Part shown: positions 8,249 to 17,023 of the stretch, piece by piece | Layout of the letters: every line of letters starts with the position of its first letter | Position numbering within the stretch: the stretch's first letter is position 1 | NCBI RefSeq assembly: GCF_017086405.1 | Contig: NZ_CP070973.1 | Location: 7,038,739-7,102,738, forward strand | Source of the DNA: Mycobacterium gordonae | GTDB lineage: Bacteria > Actinomycetota > Actinomycetes > Mycobacteriales > Mycobacteriaceae | Reading direction: 5' to 3' | DNA: 64,000 nucleotides | Made by a program: the position numbers and the translations under genes | The notes under the pieces: generated by a model | Told to the model about the DNA's origin: nothing | What the model saw: only the letters and a program-made list of their open reading frames with translations | Databases searched by the model: none

Positions 8249-9616
8249 ATGTCGGGTAGCGCGATGTGCAAGACCACGAGCAACTTCATCTACGCACAGC
8301 TGTTTCTGCTGGGTGAAGGAATTCCCGACCCGGGCGACATTTTCAATGCCGGCTCATCCTTGTTCAAAGGCGTCGCCGACAAGATCGGCCTGGCAATTCC
8401 GGGCACCAACTGGATCGGCCAGGCCGCGGATGCCTATTTGAACCAGAACACCGCCCAGCAACTCCGCGCCAAGTTGATGGGTGACATCGACAATCTGACC
8501 GGCAACCTGATCTCCAACCAGGCCGAGCACGTTGAGGACACCCGCAGCGTGCTGCGCGCCATGAAGAACATGGTCGACGGCTGCTACAAGGCCTGCAAGA
8601 AGCTGGAGAAGGTCTGGCTGATCGGCGATGCCCTGTCGATCGCCATCGCGATCCCGGCCTGCGCGCTCGCGATGGCCGTCACCGGCGGCGCGCTGCTCTA
8701 CCTGACGATCATGACCGCGATGAACGCGGCCAGCATGATCGGACTGGGCGGACGACTGCTCGACATCCTGACCAACCTCCCGGCCCTCGCGGGTCTGATC
8801 CCCGGGATCATCGACGGGATCATCGACACCATCTGGCCGCCGAAGCTGCCGGACATCCCGATCCCCGGCTTCCCCAGCATCCCGGGCCTGCCCGAGTTCA
8901 CCTGGCCCCCCACCCCCGGCATTCCGGACTTCAACCTGCCGATCCCGGGCCTGCCTGACTTCCAGTGGCCGACCATCCCGGGTCTGCCGGACTTCGGCGG
9001 ACTCCTCCCGGGCTTCCCCGACTTCGGTGGCGGCGGCGGACTCATTCCGGGCTTCCCCGGCTTCGGTGGCGGCGGCGGACTCATCCCGGGCTTCCCCGGC
9101 TTCGGTGGCGGCGGCGGACTCATCCCGGGCTTCCCCGGCTTCGGTGGCGGCGGCGGACTCATCCCCGGTTTCCCTGCGTTGCCGGGGATGCCCAGCATTC
9201 CCAACCTGTTCCCCGGCCTGCCGGGCCTCGGCGACCTGTTCCCCGGCGTCGGCAACCTGGGCAAGCTGCCCACCTGGGTCGAATTGGCCGCTCTCCCGGA
9301 CTTTTTGGGAGGCTTCGCCGGGATGCCGGCGTTGAGTTTCAGCAACCTGCTCAGCTTCGCCCAATTGCCGGGGGTCGGAGAGATCACGTCGACGATGGGC
9401 CAGTTGCAGCAGCTCTTGGCGGCGGGCGGCGGTCCGGGACAGCTGGGCAGCATGGCCGGCCAACAGGTCCAGATGGTGTCCTCGCAGGTACAGCAGGTGG
9501 GTCAGAAGGACGACCAGTCCGACCAACAGGGCGCCGCGGCCGGCTCCAACGGGGAGCGCGCGCCAGTTCAAGCGGGAGCCGGCGGCCAGCAGGGCCAGCA
9601 GGGCACCGTCCTCTGA
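8249..9616 (+). CDS. espE: ESX-1 secretion-associated protein EspE
   Basis: 455 residues, longer than M. tuberculosis EspE (about 402). The N-terminal part is conserved (CKTTSNF, GEGIPDPGDIFN, AIPGTNWIGQAA) and helical, with a hydrophobic stretch around residues 130-175. The middle is built of Pro/Gly/Phe-rich IPGLPDF-type units. It includes four in-frame 13-residue repeats that account for much of the extra length. The C-terminus (GQLQQLLAAGGGP to QGTVL) is conserved. EspE is an ESX-1 substrate or cell-surface component. AAGGA lies 10 nt upstream of the ATG. It is the first gene of the forward ESX-1 arm. Confidence 0.95.
   Translation: MSGSAMCKTTSNFIYAQLFLLGEGIPDPGDIFNAGSSLFKGVADKIGLAIPGTNWIGQAADAYLNQNTAQQLRAKLMGDIDNLTGNLISNQAEHVEDTRSVLRAMKNMVDGCYKACKKLEKVWLIGDALSIAIAIPACALAMAVTGGALLYLTIMTAMNAASMIGLGGRLLDILTNLPALAGLIPGIIDGIIDTIWPPKLPDIPIPGFPSIPGLPEFTWPPTPGIPDFNLPIPGLPDFQWPTIPGLPDFGGLLPGFPDFGGGGGLIPGFPGFGGGGGLIPGFPGFGGGGGLIPGFPGFGGGGGLIPGFPALPGMPSIPNLFPGLPGLGDLFPGVGNLGKLPTWVELAALPDFLGGFAGMPALSFSNLLSFAQLPGVGEITSTMGQLQQLLAAGGGPGQLGSMAGQQVQMVSSQVQQVGQKDDQSDQQGAAAGSNGERAPVQAGAGGQQGQQGTVL
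9011..9166 (+). repeat. Four 39-bp tandem repeats inside espE
   Basis: Four consecutive 39-bp units start at 9011, 9050, 9089 and 9128. Each encodes GFP(G/D)FGGGGGLIP. The copies are nearly identical at DNA level, which suggests recent expansion and a variable copy number between strains. Confidence 0.9.
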
Positions 9617-9705
9617 TTGCAAACAGTCGGCCACTAAACGGCCAAACCCATAGCCAGCCAAAGCCGTAGCGAGTAAAAAGTTAGACGTAGAGGAGGGTCT
9701 ACCCC

Positions 9706-10017
9706 ATGTCCGGAATTCTGGAAGTCGTACCTTCGTTCCTGAAGGTGCTGTCAGGCATGCAGACCGAAATAGCCGGCCAATTCGGAACCGCGACCAACAC
9801 GGTCAACGGGATCAGCGGCAAAGTCTCGATGACCCACGGTTCGTTCACGTCGAAGTTCAACAATGCGCTTCGCGACGTGGAGACCAACCGCAACAGCACG
9901 GGCAAAGGCGTGCAGGGCGTCAGCAATGGCCTGGCCACCAACCTGGTCCAGGCCGCCACCGCGTACCTCAATTCCGACCAGGGGCTCGGCGGCATCATCG
10001 ACAAGATCTTCGGCTGA
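9706..10017 (+). CDS. espF: ESX-1 secretion-associated protein EspF
   Basis: 103 residues, exactly the length of M. tuberculosis EspF. It is a small helical WXG100-like substrate-associated protein (MSGILEVVPSFLKVLSGMQ at the N-terminus, GLGGIIDKIFG at the C-terminus). It is a paralogue of EspC. It lies 89 bp after espE and ends 2 nt before the espG1 ATG, so espE-espF-espG1 is probably one transcript. GAGGAGGG lies just upstream of its ATG. Confidence 0.95.
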   Translation: MSGILEVVPSFLKVLSGMQTEIAGQFGTATNTVNGISGKVSMTHGSFTSKFNNALRDVETNRNSTGKGVQGVSNGLATNLVQAATAYLNSDQGLGGIIDKIFG

Positions 10018-10019
10018 TC

Positions 10020-10874
10020 ATGACCGGTCCGCTCGCTCCCGGTCGCGCGGGCTTCGCGGGCCCGGTCGACGACGTGGTCGGCGTCGAGGTGACCATCGAC
10101 GGCATGCTGGTCATCGCCGACCGGTTGCACCTGGTGGATTTCCCCGTAGCCCTTGGGATCCGGCCCAATATTCCGCAAGAGGACCTGCGGGACATCGTTT
10201 GGGAGCAAGTCCAGCGCGACCTCACCGCACAGGGCGTCCTGGACCACAACGGGCAGCCCCACCCCGGGGTCGCCAAGATGGTCGAAACGGTCAGCCGGGC
10301 GGACCGGACCTTGGAATGCCGGTGGTGGCGCCGCGACCGAGGTGGTGACGCCGGCGGTCTGATGGTGCGATTTGTGGTGTGCCGCAAGGACGATACCCAT
10401 GTAGTCGCGGCGCGCGACGAGGACATGCTGGTGCTGCAAATGGTGGCGCCGCAGATCGGACTCGCCGGAATGGTGAACACCGTGCTGGGATCGGCCGACC
10501 CGGCGAGCGTCGAACCGCTGACCGGCGTCGCCAGCGAACTGGCCGAATGCACGACGGCGGCGCAGCTCATGCGGCACGGCATTTCGGCCACCCAGGCGCG
10601 CATCTATACCGAGATCGTCAGCGACCCCACCGGCTGGGTCGAGATCATCGCGACCCAGCGCCACCCCGGCGGTACCACCACCCACACCTCTGCTGCCGCA
10701 GGCGTTCTCGACTCCAAGCACGGCCGACTCGTCTCGCTGCCCCGTCGCGTCGGCGGCGAGTTGTACGGCAGCTTCCTTTCCGGCACCCCGCAGAATCTGC
10801 AACGTGCCCTGGACAGCTTGCTGGAGCTGCTACCTGCCGGCTCCTGGTTGGATCACGCCCAAGCCTCCGCCTGA
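10020..10874 (+). CDS. espG1: ESX-1 PE/PPE chaperone EspG1
   Basis: 284 residues (M. tuberculosis 283). EspG proteins bind the hydrophobic tip of PPE partners in the cytosol and deliver PE/PPE dimers to the secretion machine. Family features are VVGVEVTIDGMLVIADRLH at the N-terminus and a C-terminal helical half. Its natural client here should be PPE68; PE35 is missing from the locus. Confidence 0.95.
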   Translation: MTGPLAPGRAGFAGPVDDVVGVEVTIDGMLVIADRLHLVDFPVALGIRPNIPQEDLRDIVWEQVQRDLTAQGVLDHNGQPHPGVAKMVETVSRADRTLECRWWRRDRGGDAGGLMVRFVVCRKDDTHVVAARDEDMLVLQMVAPQIGLAGMVNTVLGSADPASVEPLTGVASELAECTTAAQLMRHGISATQARIYTEIVSDPTGWVEIIATQRHPGGTTTHTSAAAGVLDSKHGRLVSLPRRVGGELYGSFLSGTPQNLQRALDSLLELLPAGSWLDHAQASA

Positions 10875-10912
10875 GAGGCTGCCTACTTCCGATACGAGAA
10901 AGGGACCCGACA

Positions 10913-11467
10913 GTGGAACTGCCCGGGAACGACTACGACAGCGACGATCTCAGCGCGCTGGACTTCTCCGGCGGCGGCACCGACGTCGAGGAGTCGTCTC
11001 TGGACGCGCTGGGCGACTATGCGCCACCAGCCGAGGCCGAGGACAGCGGTACCGAGCTCGATGCCCTGGAGGGGCTGACCGAGCAGGACGAGGAAGAAGA
11101 GTTGGCCTTGTTCACAGTGACCAACCCACAGGGGTCGGTCTCGGTGACAGCGCTGATGGACGGCAGGGTTCAGAACATCACCATCACCGACAAGGCGTCC
11201 AGCATGTCCGAGCCGGCGCTCGCGGAGGAGATCTTCGTCATCGCCGACCTGGCCCGGCAGAAAGCGCGGGCCGCTCAGCACACCTTCATGGTCGAGAGCA
11301 TGAGTGAGATCGCCGGCGACAACCCCCAGCAGAGCGCGCTGCTGCACGAGTTCGTCGAGAGCACCCTGCACCTGCCGACACCTGAAGAGGCGGCCGCACG
11401 CGAGGCCGAGGTGTTCGCAACCCGGTACGAGGTGGACTACACGGCCCGCTACAACGGTGATAAATGA
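10913..11467 (+). CDS. espH: ESX-1 secretion-associated protein EspH
   Basis: 184 residues from a GTG at 10913 preceded by AAAGGGA. The N-terminal 60 residues are acidic and probably disordered. The folded part begins at LALFTVTNPQGSVSV and has YbaB-like character. The C-terminus ends RYEVDYTARYNGDK. The stop overlaps the eccA1 start as ATGA, implying translational coupling. EspH aids secretion of EspE/EspF in M. marinum; that is family knowledge. Confidence 0.93.
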   Translation: MELPGNDYDSDDLSALDFSGGGTDVEESSLDALGDYAPPAEAEDSGTELDALEGLTEQDEEEELALFTVTNPQGSVSVTALMDGRVQNITITDKASSMSEPALAEEIFVIADLARQKARAAQHTFMVESMSEIAGDNPQQSALLHEFVESTLHLPTPEEAAAREAEVFATRYEVDYTARYNGDK

Positions 11468-13185
11468 CTGATCGCCTGGCCGGTCTGTTCGACAGTGCCG
11501 TCGGCATGCTGCCGTTGTCGGAGGCACGCTCACTCGACCTATTCACCGAGATCACCAATTACGACGAGACGGCCTGCGACGCCTGGGTGGGGCGGATCCG
11601 GTGCGGGGACACCGACCGGGTGACGCTGTTCCGCGCCTGGTACTCGCGCCGCAACTTCGGGCAACTTTCCGGTGCCGCCCAGATCTCGATGAGCACCCTG
11701 AACGCGCGGGTCCCCATCGGTGGGATCTACGGCGACATCACCTACCCGATCACCTCCCCGCTGGCAGTCACCATGGGCTTCGCGTCGTCGGAAGCCGCGC
11801 AGGGCAACTACGCCGACGCGCTGGAAGCCATGGACGCCAGCGCGGTGTCGGGCTCCGAGCATCTGGTCTCCTGGCTCAAGGCGGTCATCTACGGCGCCGC
11901 GGAACGGTGGACCGACGTGATCGACGAGGTCAAGGGCGCCGGGAAATGGCCGGACAAGTTCCTCACCGGTGCCGCCGGCGTCGCACACGGCGTCGCCGCC
12001 GCCAACCTCGGGCTGTTCACCGAAGCCGAACGCCGACTCACCGAAGCCAACGACTCACCGGCCGGCGAGGCCTGCGCAAGGGCCATCGCCTGGTTCCTGG
12101 CGATGGCGCGGCGCAGCCAGGGCAACGAGGATGCCGCCGTCGCGCTGCTGGAATGGTTGCAGACCACCCATCCGGAGCCGAAAGTGTCTGCGGCGCTGAA
12201 GGACCCGTCGTACCGGTTGAAGACGACGACGGCTGAGCAGATTACCTCCCGGTCGGATCCGTGGGATCCGGGCAGTGTGGTGACCGACAACTCCGCGCGC
12301 GACCGGCTGCTGGAGGAAGCCCAGGCCGAGCTGCAACGCCAGATCGGGCTCAGCCGGGTCAAGACGCAGATCGAGCGCTACCGGGCGGCCACGCTGATGG
12401 CACGGGTTCGCGCCGCCAAGGGCATGAAGGTCGCCCAGCCCAGTAAGCACATGATTTTCACCGGCCCCCCCGGCACCGGGAAGACGACGATCGCCCGCGT
12501 GGTGGCCAACATCCTGGCCGGGCTGGGCGTCATCGCCGAACCGAAACTCGTCGAGACGTCCCGCAAGGATTTCGTCGCCGAGTACGAGGGGCAGTCCGCG
12601 GTCAAGACCGCCAAGACGATCGATGCCGCGCTGGGCGGTGTGCTGTTCATCGACGAGGCCTATGCGCTGGTCCAAGAACGGGATGGGCGCACCGACCCGT
12701 TCGGGCAGGAGGCGATGGACACCCTGCTGGCCCGGATGGAGAACGACCGTGACCGGTTGGTGGTGATCATCGCCGGCTACAGCAACGACATCGACCGGCT
12801 GCTGGAGACCAACGAGGGTCTGCGCTCCCGCTTCGCCACCCGTATCGAGTTCGACACCTACAGCCCCGAAGAAATTCTCGAGATCGCCAGAGTCATTGCC
12901 GCTGCCAATGATTCGACGCTGAGCCCGCAGGCCTCCGACGAACTGCTGGGCGCGGCGAAGACACTGCACGACCGGACGCTGCGCGGCCGCCCGGCCCTGG
13001 ACATCGCCGGGAACGGCCGCTACGCGCGGCAATTGGTCGAAGCCGCCGAGCAGAGCCGCGATATGCGTTTGGCTCAGGGTCTCGACATCGAGGCTCTCGA
13101 CGTGGACCGTCTACAGGAGATCAACGGCACGGACATGGCCGAGGCGATCGCCGCGGTTCATGCACACCTCAACATGAGAGAGTGA
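11464..13185 (+). CDS. eccA1: ESX-1 cytosolic AAA+ ATPase EccA1
   Basis: 573 residues. The N-terminal TPR-like helical domain (about 1-270) is followed by a CbxX/CfqX-type AAA+ domain with Walker A GPPGTGKT at 334-341 and Walker B-type LFIDEAY. EccA proteins are thought to drive release of EspG from PE/PPE clients. The start overlaps espH by 4 nt, and eccB1 follows after 3 nt. Confidence 0.97.
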   Translation: MTDRLAGLFDSAVGMLPLSEARSLDLFTEITNYDETACDAWVGRIRCGDTDRVTLFRAWYSRRNFGQLSGAAQISMSTLNARVPIGGIYGDITYPITSPLAVTMGFASSEAAQGNYADALEAMDASAVSGSEHLVSWLKAVIYGAAERWTDVIDEVKGAGKWPDKFLTGAAGVAHGVAAANLGLFTEAERRLTEANDSPAGEACARAIAWFLAMARRSQGNEDAAVALLEWLQTTHPEPKVSAALKDPSYRLKTTTAEQITSRSDPWDPGSVVTDNSARDRLLEEAQAELQRQIGLSRVKTQIERYRAATLMARVRAAKGMKVAQPSKHMIFTGPPGTGKTTIARVVANILAGLGVIAEPKLVETSRKDFVAEYEGQSAVKTAKTIDAALGGVLFIDEAYALVQERDGRTDPFGQEAMDTLLARMENDRDRLVVIIAGYSNDIDRLLETNEGLRSRFATRIEFDTYSPEEILEIARVIAAANDSTLSPQASDELLGAAKTLHDRTLRGRPALDIAGNGRYARQLVEAAEQSRDMRLAQGLDIEALDVDRLQEINGTDMAEAIAAVHAHLNMRE

Positions 13186-13188
13186 GAC

Positions 13189-14634
13189 ATGGGGCTTCGC
13201 CTGACCACCAAGGTTCAGGTTAGCGGCTGGCGATTCCTGCTTCGCCGAGTCGAGCACGCCATCGTGCGGCGCGACACCCGCATGTTCGACGATCCCCTTC
13301 AGTTCTACAGCCGCTCGGTGTGGCTCGGTGTGGTCATCGCCGTCATCGTCTTGGCGGGCGCCGGACTGTTGGCGTTCTTCAAACCCCAGGGCAAACTCGG
13401 CGGCACCACGCTGCTCACCGATCGTGCGACCAACGAGCTGTACGTGATCATCTCGGGACAACTGCACCCGGTCTACAACCTGACCTCCGCGCGACTGGTG
13501 CTGGGCAGCCCGTCGAGTCCGGCCACCGTGAAGTCTTCCGAACTGAGCAAGCTACCCCTCGGCCAGACACTCGGAATACCGGGTGCGCCCTACGCCACTC
13601 CGGTAGCCGGCGGCAGCGCCTCGATCTGGACATTGTGTGACACCGTTGCCCGGGCCGACACCGCGTCCCCGGCGATCCAGACCTCGGTGATCGCGATGCC
13701 GCTGCAGATCGACCCCTCGATCGACCCGGTCGAGTCCAACGAGGCCATGCTGGCGAGCTATCAGGGCCAGGAATGGATCGTCACCGAAAAGGGTCGCCAC
13801 TCCATCGATCTCGCTGATCGCGCGCTGACGTCGGCGATGGGCATACCAGTCACCGCCAAGGCGGTTCCCATCTCCGAGGGCATGTTCAACGCTTTGCCCA
13901 GCCAGGGGGCCTGGCAACTGCCCCCGATACCCTTTGCTGGCGCGCCCAACAGCCTCGGCCTGTCGGACGATCTGGTGATCGGTTCGGTATTCCAGATCCA
14001 CGCCGAAAAGGGCCCGCAGTACTACGTCGTGTTGCCCGACGGCATCGCCATGGTGAACTCGACCACCGCAGCGGCCCTGCGCGCCACCCAATCTCACGGT
14101 CTGGTCGCGCCCCCCGCGGTGGTGCCGAGCCTGGTCGTGCGGATACCGGAACGGGTGTACCCCTCGCCGCTGCCGAACGAGCCGCTGAAGATCTTGTCGC
14201 GACCGGACGAACCGACACTGTGCTGGAGCTGGGAACGCTCGGCCGGTGACCAGGCACCCAAGACCACCGTCCTGTCCGGGCGTCACCTCCCGATCCCGGC
14301 GTCGTTGATGAACAACGGAATCAAGCAAATCCAGGGCAGCGCAACGGTTTACATTGACGGCGGTAAGTTCGTGCAGCTGCAGTCGCCGGACCCGCGGTAC
14401 GGCGAATCGATGTACTACATCGACCCGGAGGGAGTGCGCTACGGGGTGCCGAACGCCGATTCGGCCAAGGCGCTGGGTCTGAGTGGGCCGAAAACCGCGC
14501 CGTGGGAAATCATCCGGCTGCTGGTGGACGGCCCGGTGCTCTCCAAGGAGGCGGCGATGCTCGAGCACGAGACGCTGCCCGCCGACCCGACCCCGCGAAA
14601 GGTCCCGGGCGGCACACCCGGAGCGCCGCAATGA
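13189..14634 (+). CDS. eccB1: ESX-1 core membrane protein EccB1
   Basis: 481 residues (M. tuberculosis 480). A short cytosolic N-terminus is followed by a single membrane helix at about residues 43-63 (VWLGVVIAVIVLAGAGLLAFF) and a large periplasmic domain with the repeated R1-R4 propeller-like units. It is a core component with EccC, EccD and EccE. It is the only eccB gene in this window; eccB2 is absent. Confidence 0.97.
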   Translation: MGLRLTTKVQVSGWRFLLRRVEHAIVRRDTRMFDDPLQFYSRSVWLGVVIAVIVLAGAGLLAFFKPQGKLGGTTLLTDRATNELYVIISGQLHPVYNLTSARLVLGSPSSPATVKSSELSKLPLGQTLGIPGAPYATPVAGGSASIWTLCDTVARADTASPAIQTSVIAMPLQIDPSIDPVESNEAMLASYQGQEWIVTEKGRHSIDLADRALTSAMGIPVTAKAVPISEGMFNALPSQGAWQLPPIPFAGAPNSLGLSDDLVIGSVFQIHAEKGPQYYVVLPDGIAMVNSTTAAALRATQSHGLVAPPAVVPSLVVRIPERVYPSPLPNEPLKILSRPDEPTLCWSWERSAGDQAPKTTVLSGRHLPIPASLMNNGIKQIQGSATVYIDGGKFVQLQSPDPRYGESMYYIDPEGVRYGVPNADSAKALGLSGPKTAPWEIIRLLVDGPVLSKEAAMLEHETLPADPTPRKVPGGTPGAPQ

Positions 14635-14664
14635 CATCGCAACGATGACGACATTGGACGAACG

Positions 14665-16929
14665 ATGACAACGAAGAAGTTCACCCCGACGATCACCCGC
14701 GGACCGCGACTGACGCCGGGCGAGATCAGCCTCACCCCGCCGGATGACCTCGGCGTCGACATCCCGCCCTCGGGCGTCCAGAAGGCGCTTCCCTATGTGA
14801 TGGGTGGAGCGATGGTCGGCATGATCGCGATCATGCTGGCCGGCGGCACCAAGCAGCTGTCGCCCTACATGCTGATGATGCCGCTGATGATGGTCGTGAT
14901 GATGGTCGGTGGCATGGCCGGCGGCACCGGCGGCGGCGGCAAGAAGGTGCCGGAGATCAACGCCGACCGCAAGGAATACCTGCGCTACCTGGCCGGGCTG
15001 CGTGGCCGGGTGACCTCCTCGGCCACCTCTCAGGTCGCCTTCTTCAGCTACCACGCACCGCATCCGGACGATCTGCTGTCGATCGTCGGGACGCAACGAC
15101 AGTGGTCGCGCCCGGCCAACAGCGACTTCTACGCGGCCACCCGCATCGGGATCGGCGACCAGCCGGCGGTGGACCGTCTGCTGAAGCCCGCCGTCGGCGG
15201 TGAACTCGCGGCCTCGGCGGCGGCGCCGCAGCCGTATCTGGAGCCGGTCAGCCATATGTGGGTGGTCAAGTTCCTGCGCACCCACGGCCTTATTCACGAC
15301 TGCCCGAAACTGCTTCAGCTGCGCACCTTTCCGACGATCGCGCTGGGTGGTCACCGGCCCAATGCCGACCGGATGCTGGCCGCGATGATCTGCCACCTGG
15401 CGGTTTTTCATCCACCGGACCTGCTGCAGATCCGGGTGCTCACCGAGAACCCGGATGACCCCGACTGGTCCTGGCTCAAATGGCTCCCGCACGTTCAGCA
15501 CCAGACCGAAACCGACGCCGCGGGGCCGGTCCGGATGATCTACACCCGGCCGGACGGCCTGGCCGATCTGGCCGCCCGCGGTCCGCACGCACCCGACACC
15601 CTGCCCACCGGGCCCTATGTCGTCGTCGTCGACCTCACCGGCGGCAAGGCCGGTTTCCCACCCGACGGGCGGGCCGGCGTCACGGTGGTCACCCTGGGCA
15701 ACCACCGCGGGTCGGCCTACCGCATCCGGGCCAACGAGGACGGGTCCGCCGAAGACCGGCTGCCCGGCCAGCAGTTCCGGTTGGTGACCTCGACCGCGGA
15801 CAGCATGACGCCGCTGGAAGCCACCCGCGTCGCGCGCAAACTGGCCGGCTGGTCCATCACCGGCACCATTCTCGACAAGACGCAGCGGGTGCAGAAGAAG
15901 GTCGTCACCGAGTGGCACCAGATGGTCGGCGCCAAGAGCGTCGAGGAGATCGTGCCCAGCCGCTGGCGGATGTACACCGACACCGACCGGGACCGCCTCA
16001 AGATCCCGTTCGGTCACGAGCTCAAGACCGGCAACATCATGTATCTCGACATCAAGGAGGGTGCGGAGTTCGGCGCCGGACCGCACGGCATGCTGATCGG
16101 CACCACGGGGTCGGGCAAGTCCGAATTCCTGCGCACCCTGATCCTGTCTTTGGTCGCCATGACGCACCCCGATCAGGTCAACCTGCTGCTCACCGACTTC
16201 AAGGGCGGTTCGACGTTCCTGGGCATGGAGAAGCTTCCGCATACCGCCGCCGTCGTCACCAACATGGCCGAGGAAGCCGAACTGGTCAGCCGCATGGGTG
16301 AAGTGCTGACCGGCGAACTCGACCGGCGTCAGAACATCCTTCGGCAGGCCGGTATGCAGGTCGGTGCCGCCGGTGCCCTGTCCGGTGTCGCCGAATACGA
16401 GAAGTACCGCGAGCGTGGGGCCGACTTGGCGCCATTGCCAACGCTTTTCGTGGTGGTCGACGAGTTCGCCGAACTATTGCAGAGCCACCCGGACTTCATC
16501 GGGCTGTTCGACCGGATCTGCCGGGTGGGCCGGTCGCTTCGGGTGCATCTGCTTCTAGCCACCCAGTCGCTGCAGACCGGCGGTGCCCGCATCGACAAAC
16601 TCGAACCCAACCTGACTTACCGAATCGCGCTGCGTACCACCAGCTCTCACGAGTCCAAGGCGGTCATCGGGACGCCGGAGGCGCAGTACATCACCAATAA
16701 GGAAAGCGGCGTCGGATTCCTGCGAGTCGGCATGGAGGACCCGGTGAAGTTCAGCACCTTCTACATCGGGGGCCCCTACATCCCGCCAGCGAAGGCCCAA
16801 ACCAACGGTGACGGCAGTAAGCGCAGCGGTCAGGCCGTCAAGCAATCCGTGAAGATCCACCAGTTCACCGCAGCTCCGGTAATCGAGGCGGCAACACCCC
16901 CGAACGGTGACGGAGCGCTGATTCCATGA
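14665..16929 (+). CDS. eccCa1: ESX-1 FtsK/SpoIIIE ATPase subunit EccCa1
   Basis: 754 residues. Two N-terminal membrane helices (about 40-90, Met-rich) precede the first ATPase domain, with Walker A GTTGSGKS at 479-486 and Walker B VVVDEFAE. EccCa1 and EccCb1 together form the motor that selects and drives substrates. In most ESX systems they are one polypeptide; the split is typical of ESX-1. A 7-codon ORF (14645-14668) ends on the ATGA of the start; I do not count it as a gene. Confidence 0.97.
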   Translation: MTTKKFTPTITRGPRLTPGEISLTPPDDLGVDIPPSGVQKALPYVMGGAMVGMIAIMLAGGTKQLSPYMLMMPLMMVVMMVGGMAGGTGGGGKKVPEINADRKEYLRYLAGLRGRVTSSATSQVAFFSYHAPHPDDLLSIVGTQRQWSRPANSDFYAATRIGIGDQPAVDRLLKPAVGGELAASAAAPQPYLEPVSHMWVVKFLRTHGLIHDCPKLLQLRTFPTIALGGHRPNADRMLAAMICHLAVFHPPDLLQIRVLTENPDDPDWSWLKWLPHVQHQTETDAAGPVRMIYTRPDGLADLAARGPHAPDTLPTGPYVVVVDLTGGKAGFPPDGRAGVTVVTLGNHRGSAYRIRANEDGSAEDRLPGQQFRLVTSTADSMTPLEATRVARKLAGWSITGTILDKTQRVQKKVVTEWHQMVGAKSVEEIVPSRWRMYTDTDRDRLKIPFGHELKTGNIMYLDIKEGAEFGAGPHGMLIGTTGSGKSEFLRTLILSLVAMTHPDQVNLLLTDFKGGSTFLGMEKLPHTAAVVTNMAEEAELVSRMGEVLTGELDRRQNILRQAGMQVGAAGALSGVAEYEKYRERGADLAPLPTLFVVVDEFAELLQSHPDFIGLFDRICRVGRSLRVHLLLATQSLQTGGARIDKLEPNLTYRIALRTTSSHESKAVIGTPEAQYITNKESGVGFLRVGMEDPVKFSTFYIGGPYIPPAKAQTNGDGSKRSGQAVKQSVKIHQFTAAPVIEAATPPNGDGALIP

Positions 16930-16944
16930 CCGCCGGCGACGGTG

Positions 16945-16993
16945 CGGTGGGGGCACGCCCCCGCAAGTGGGAGGTACCCCCACCCGCTTGCGG
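16945..16993. repeat. Nested inverted-repeat element between eccCa1 and eccCb1
   Basis: CCGCAAGTGGG (16961-16971) pairs with CCCGCTTGCGG (16983-16993), 11 bp with one G-T wobble. It sits next to a second short palindromic stretch (GGGGGCACGCCCCC around 16949-16962). It fills most of the 94-bp eccCa1-eccCb1 gap. The form is that of a dispersed REP-like intergenic element, or an RNA hairpin tuning expression of the downstream ATPase half. Which one is unresolved. Confidence 0.6.
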
Positions 16994-17023
16994 AGGACGC
17001 AGCGATCAGGAGGAGCGGCGCAG

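Noticed and set aside
8029..8289. Minus-strand ORF with a hydrophobic start in the espE upstream gap
   Set aside because: It overlaps the espE start, lacks a ribosome site, and its second half is a basic low-quality translation.
9011..9166. Possible CRISPR-like repeat array in espE
   Set aside because: The units are contiguous with no spacers and keep the reading frame, so this is a protein-coding tandem repeat.
8354..9661. 435-codon minus-strand ORF across espE
   Set aside because: The repetitive Glu/Ala/Arg-rich product mirrors the Gly/Pro repeats of espE. The plus frame has clear EspE similarity and a ribosome site.
14645..14668. Seven-codon ORF (MTTLDER) ending on the ATGA of eccCa1
   Set aside because: It could be a coupling leader, but it has no strong ribosome site and looks like a small duplication of the eccCa1 start. 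Not enough to call a gene.
13552..16242. 896-codon minus-strand ORF opposite eccB1 and eccCa1
   Set aside because: Shadow of two well-supported ESX-1 core genes; no recognisable domain.
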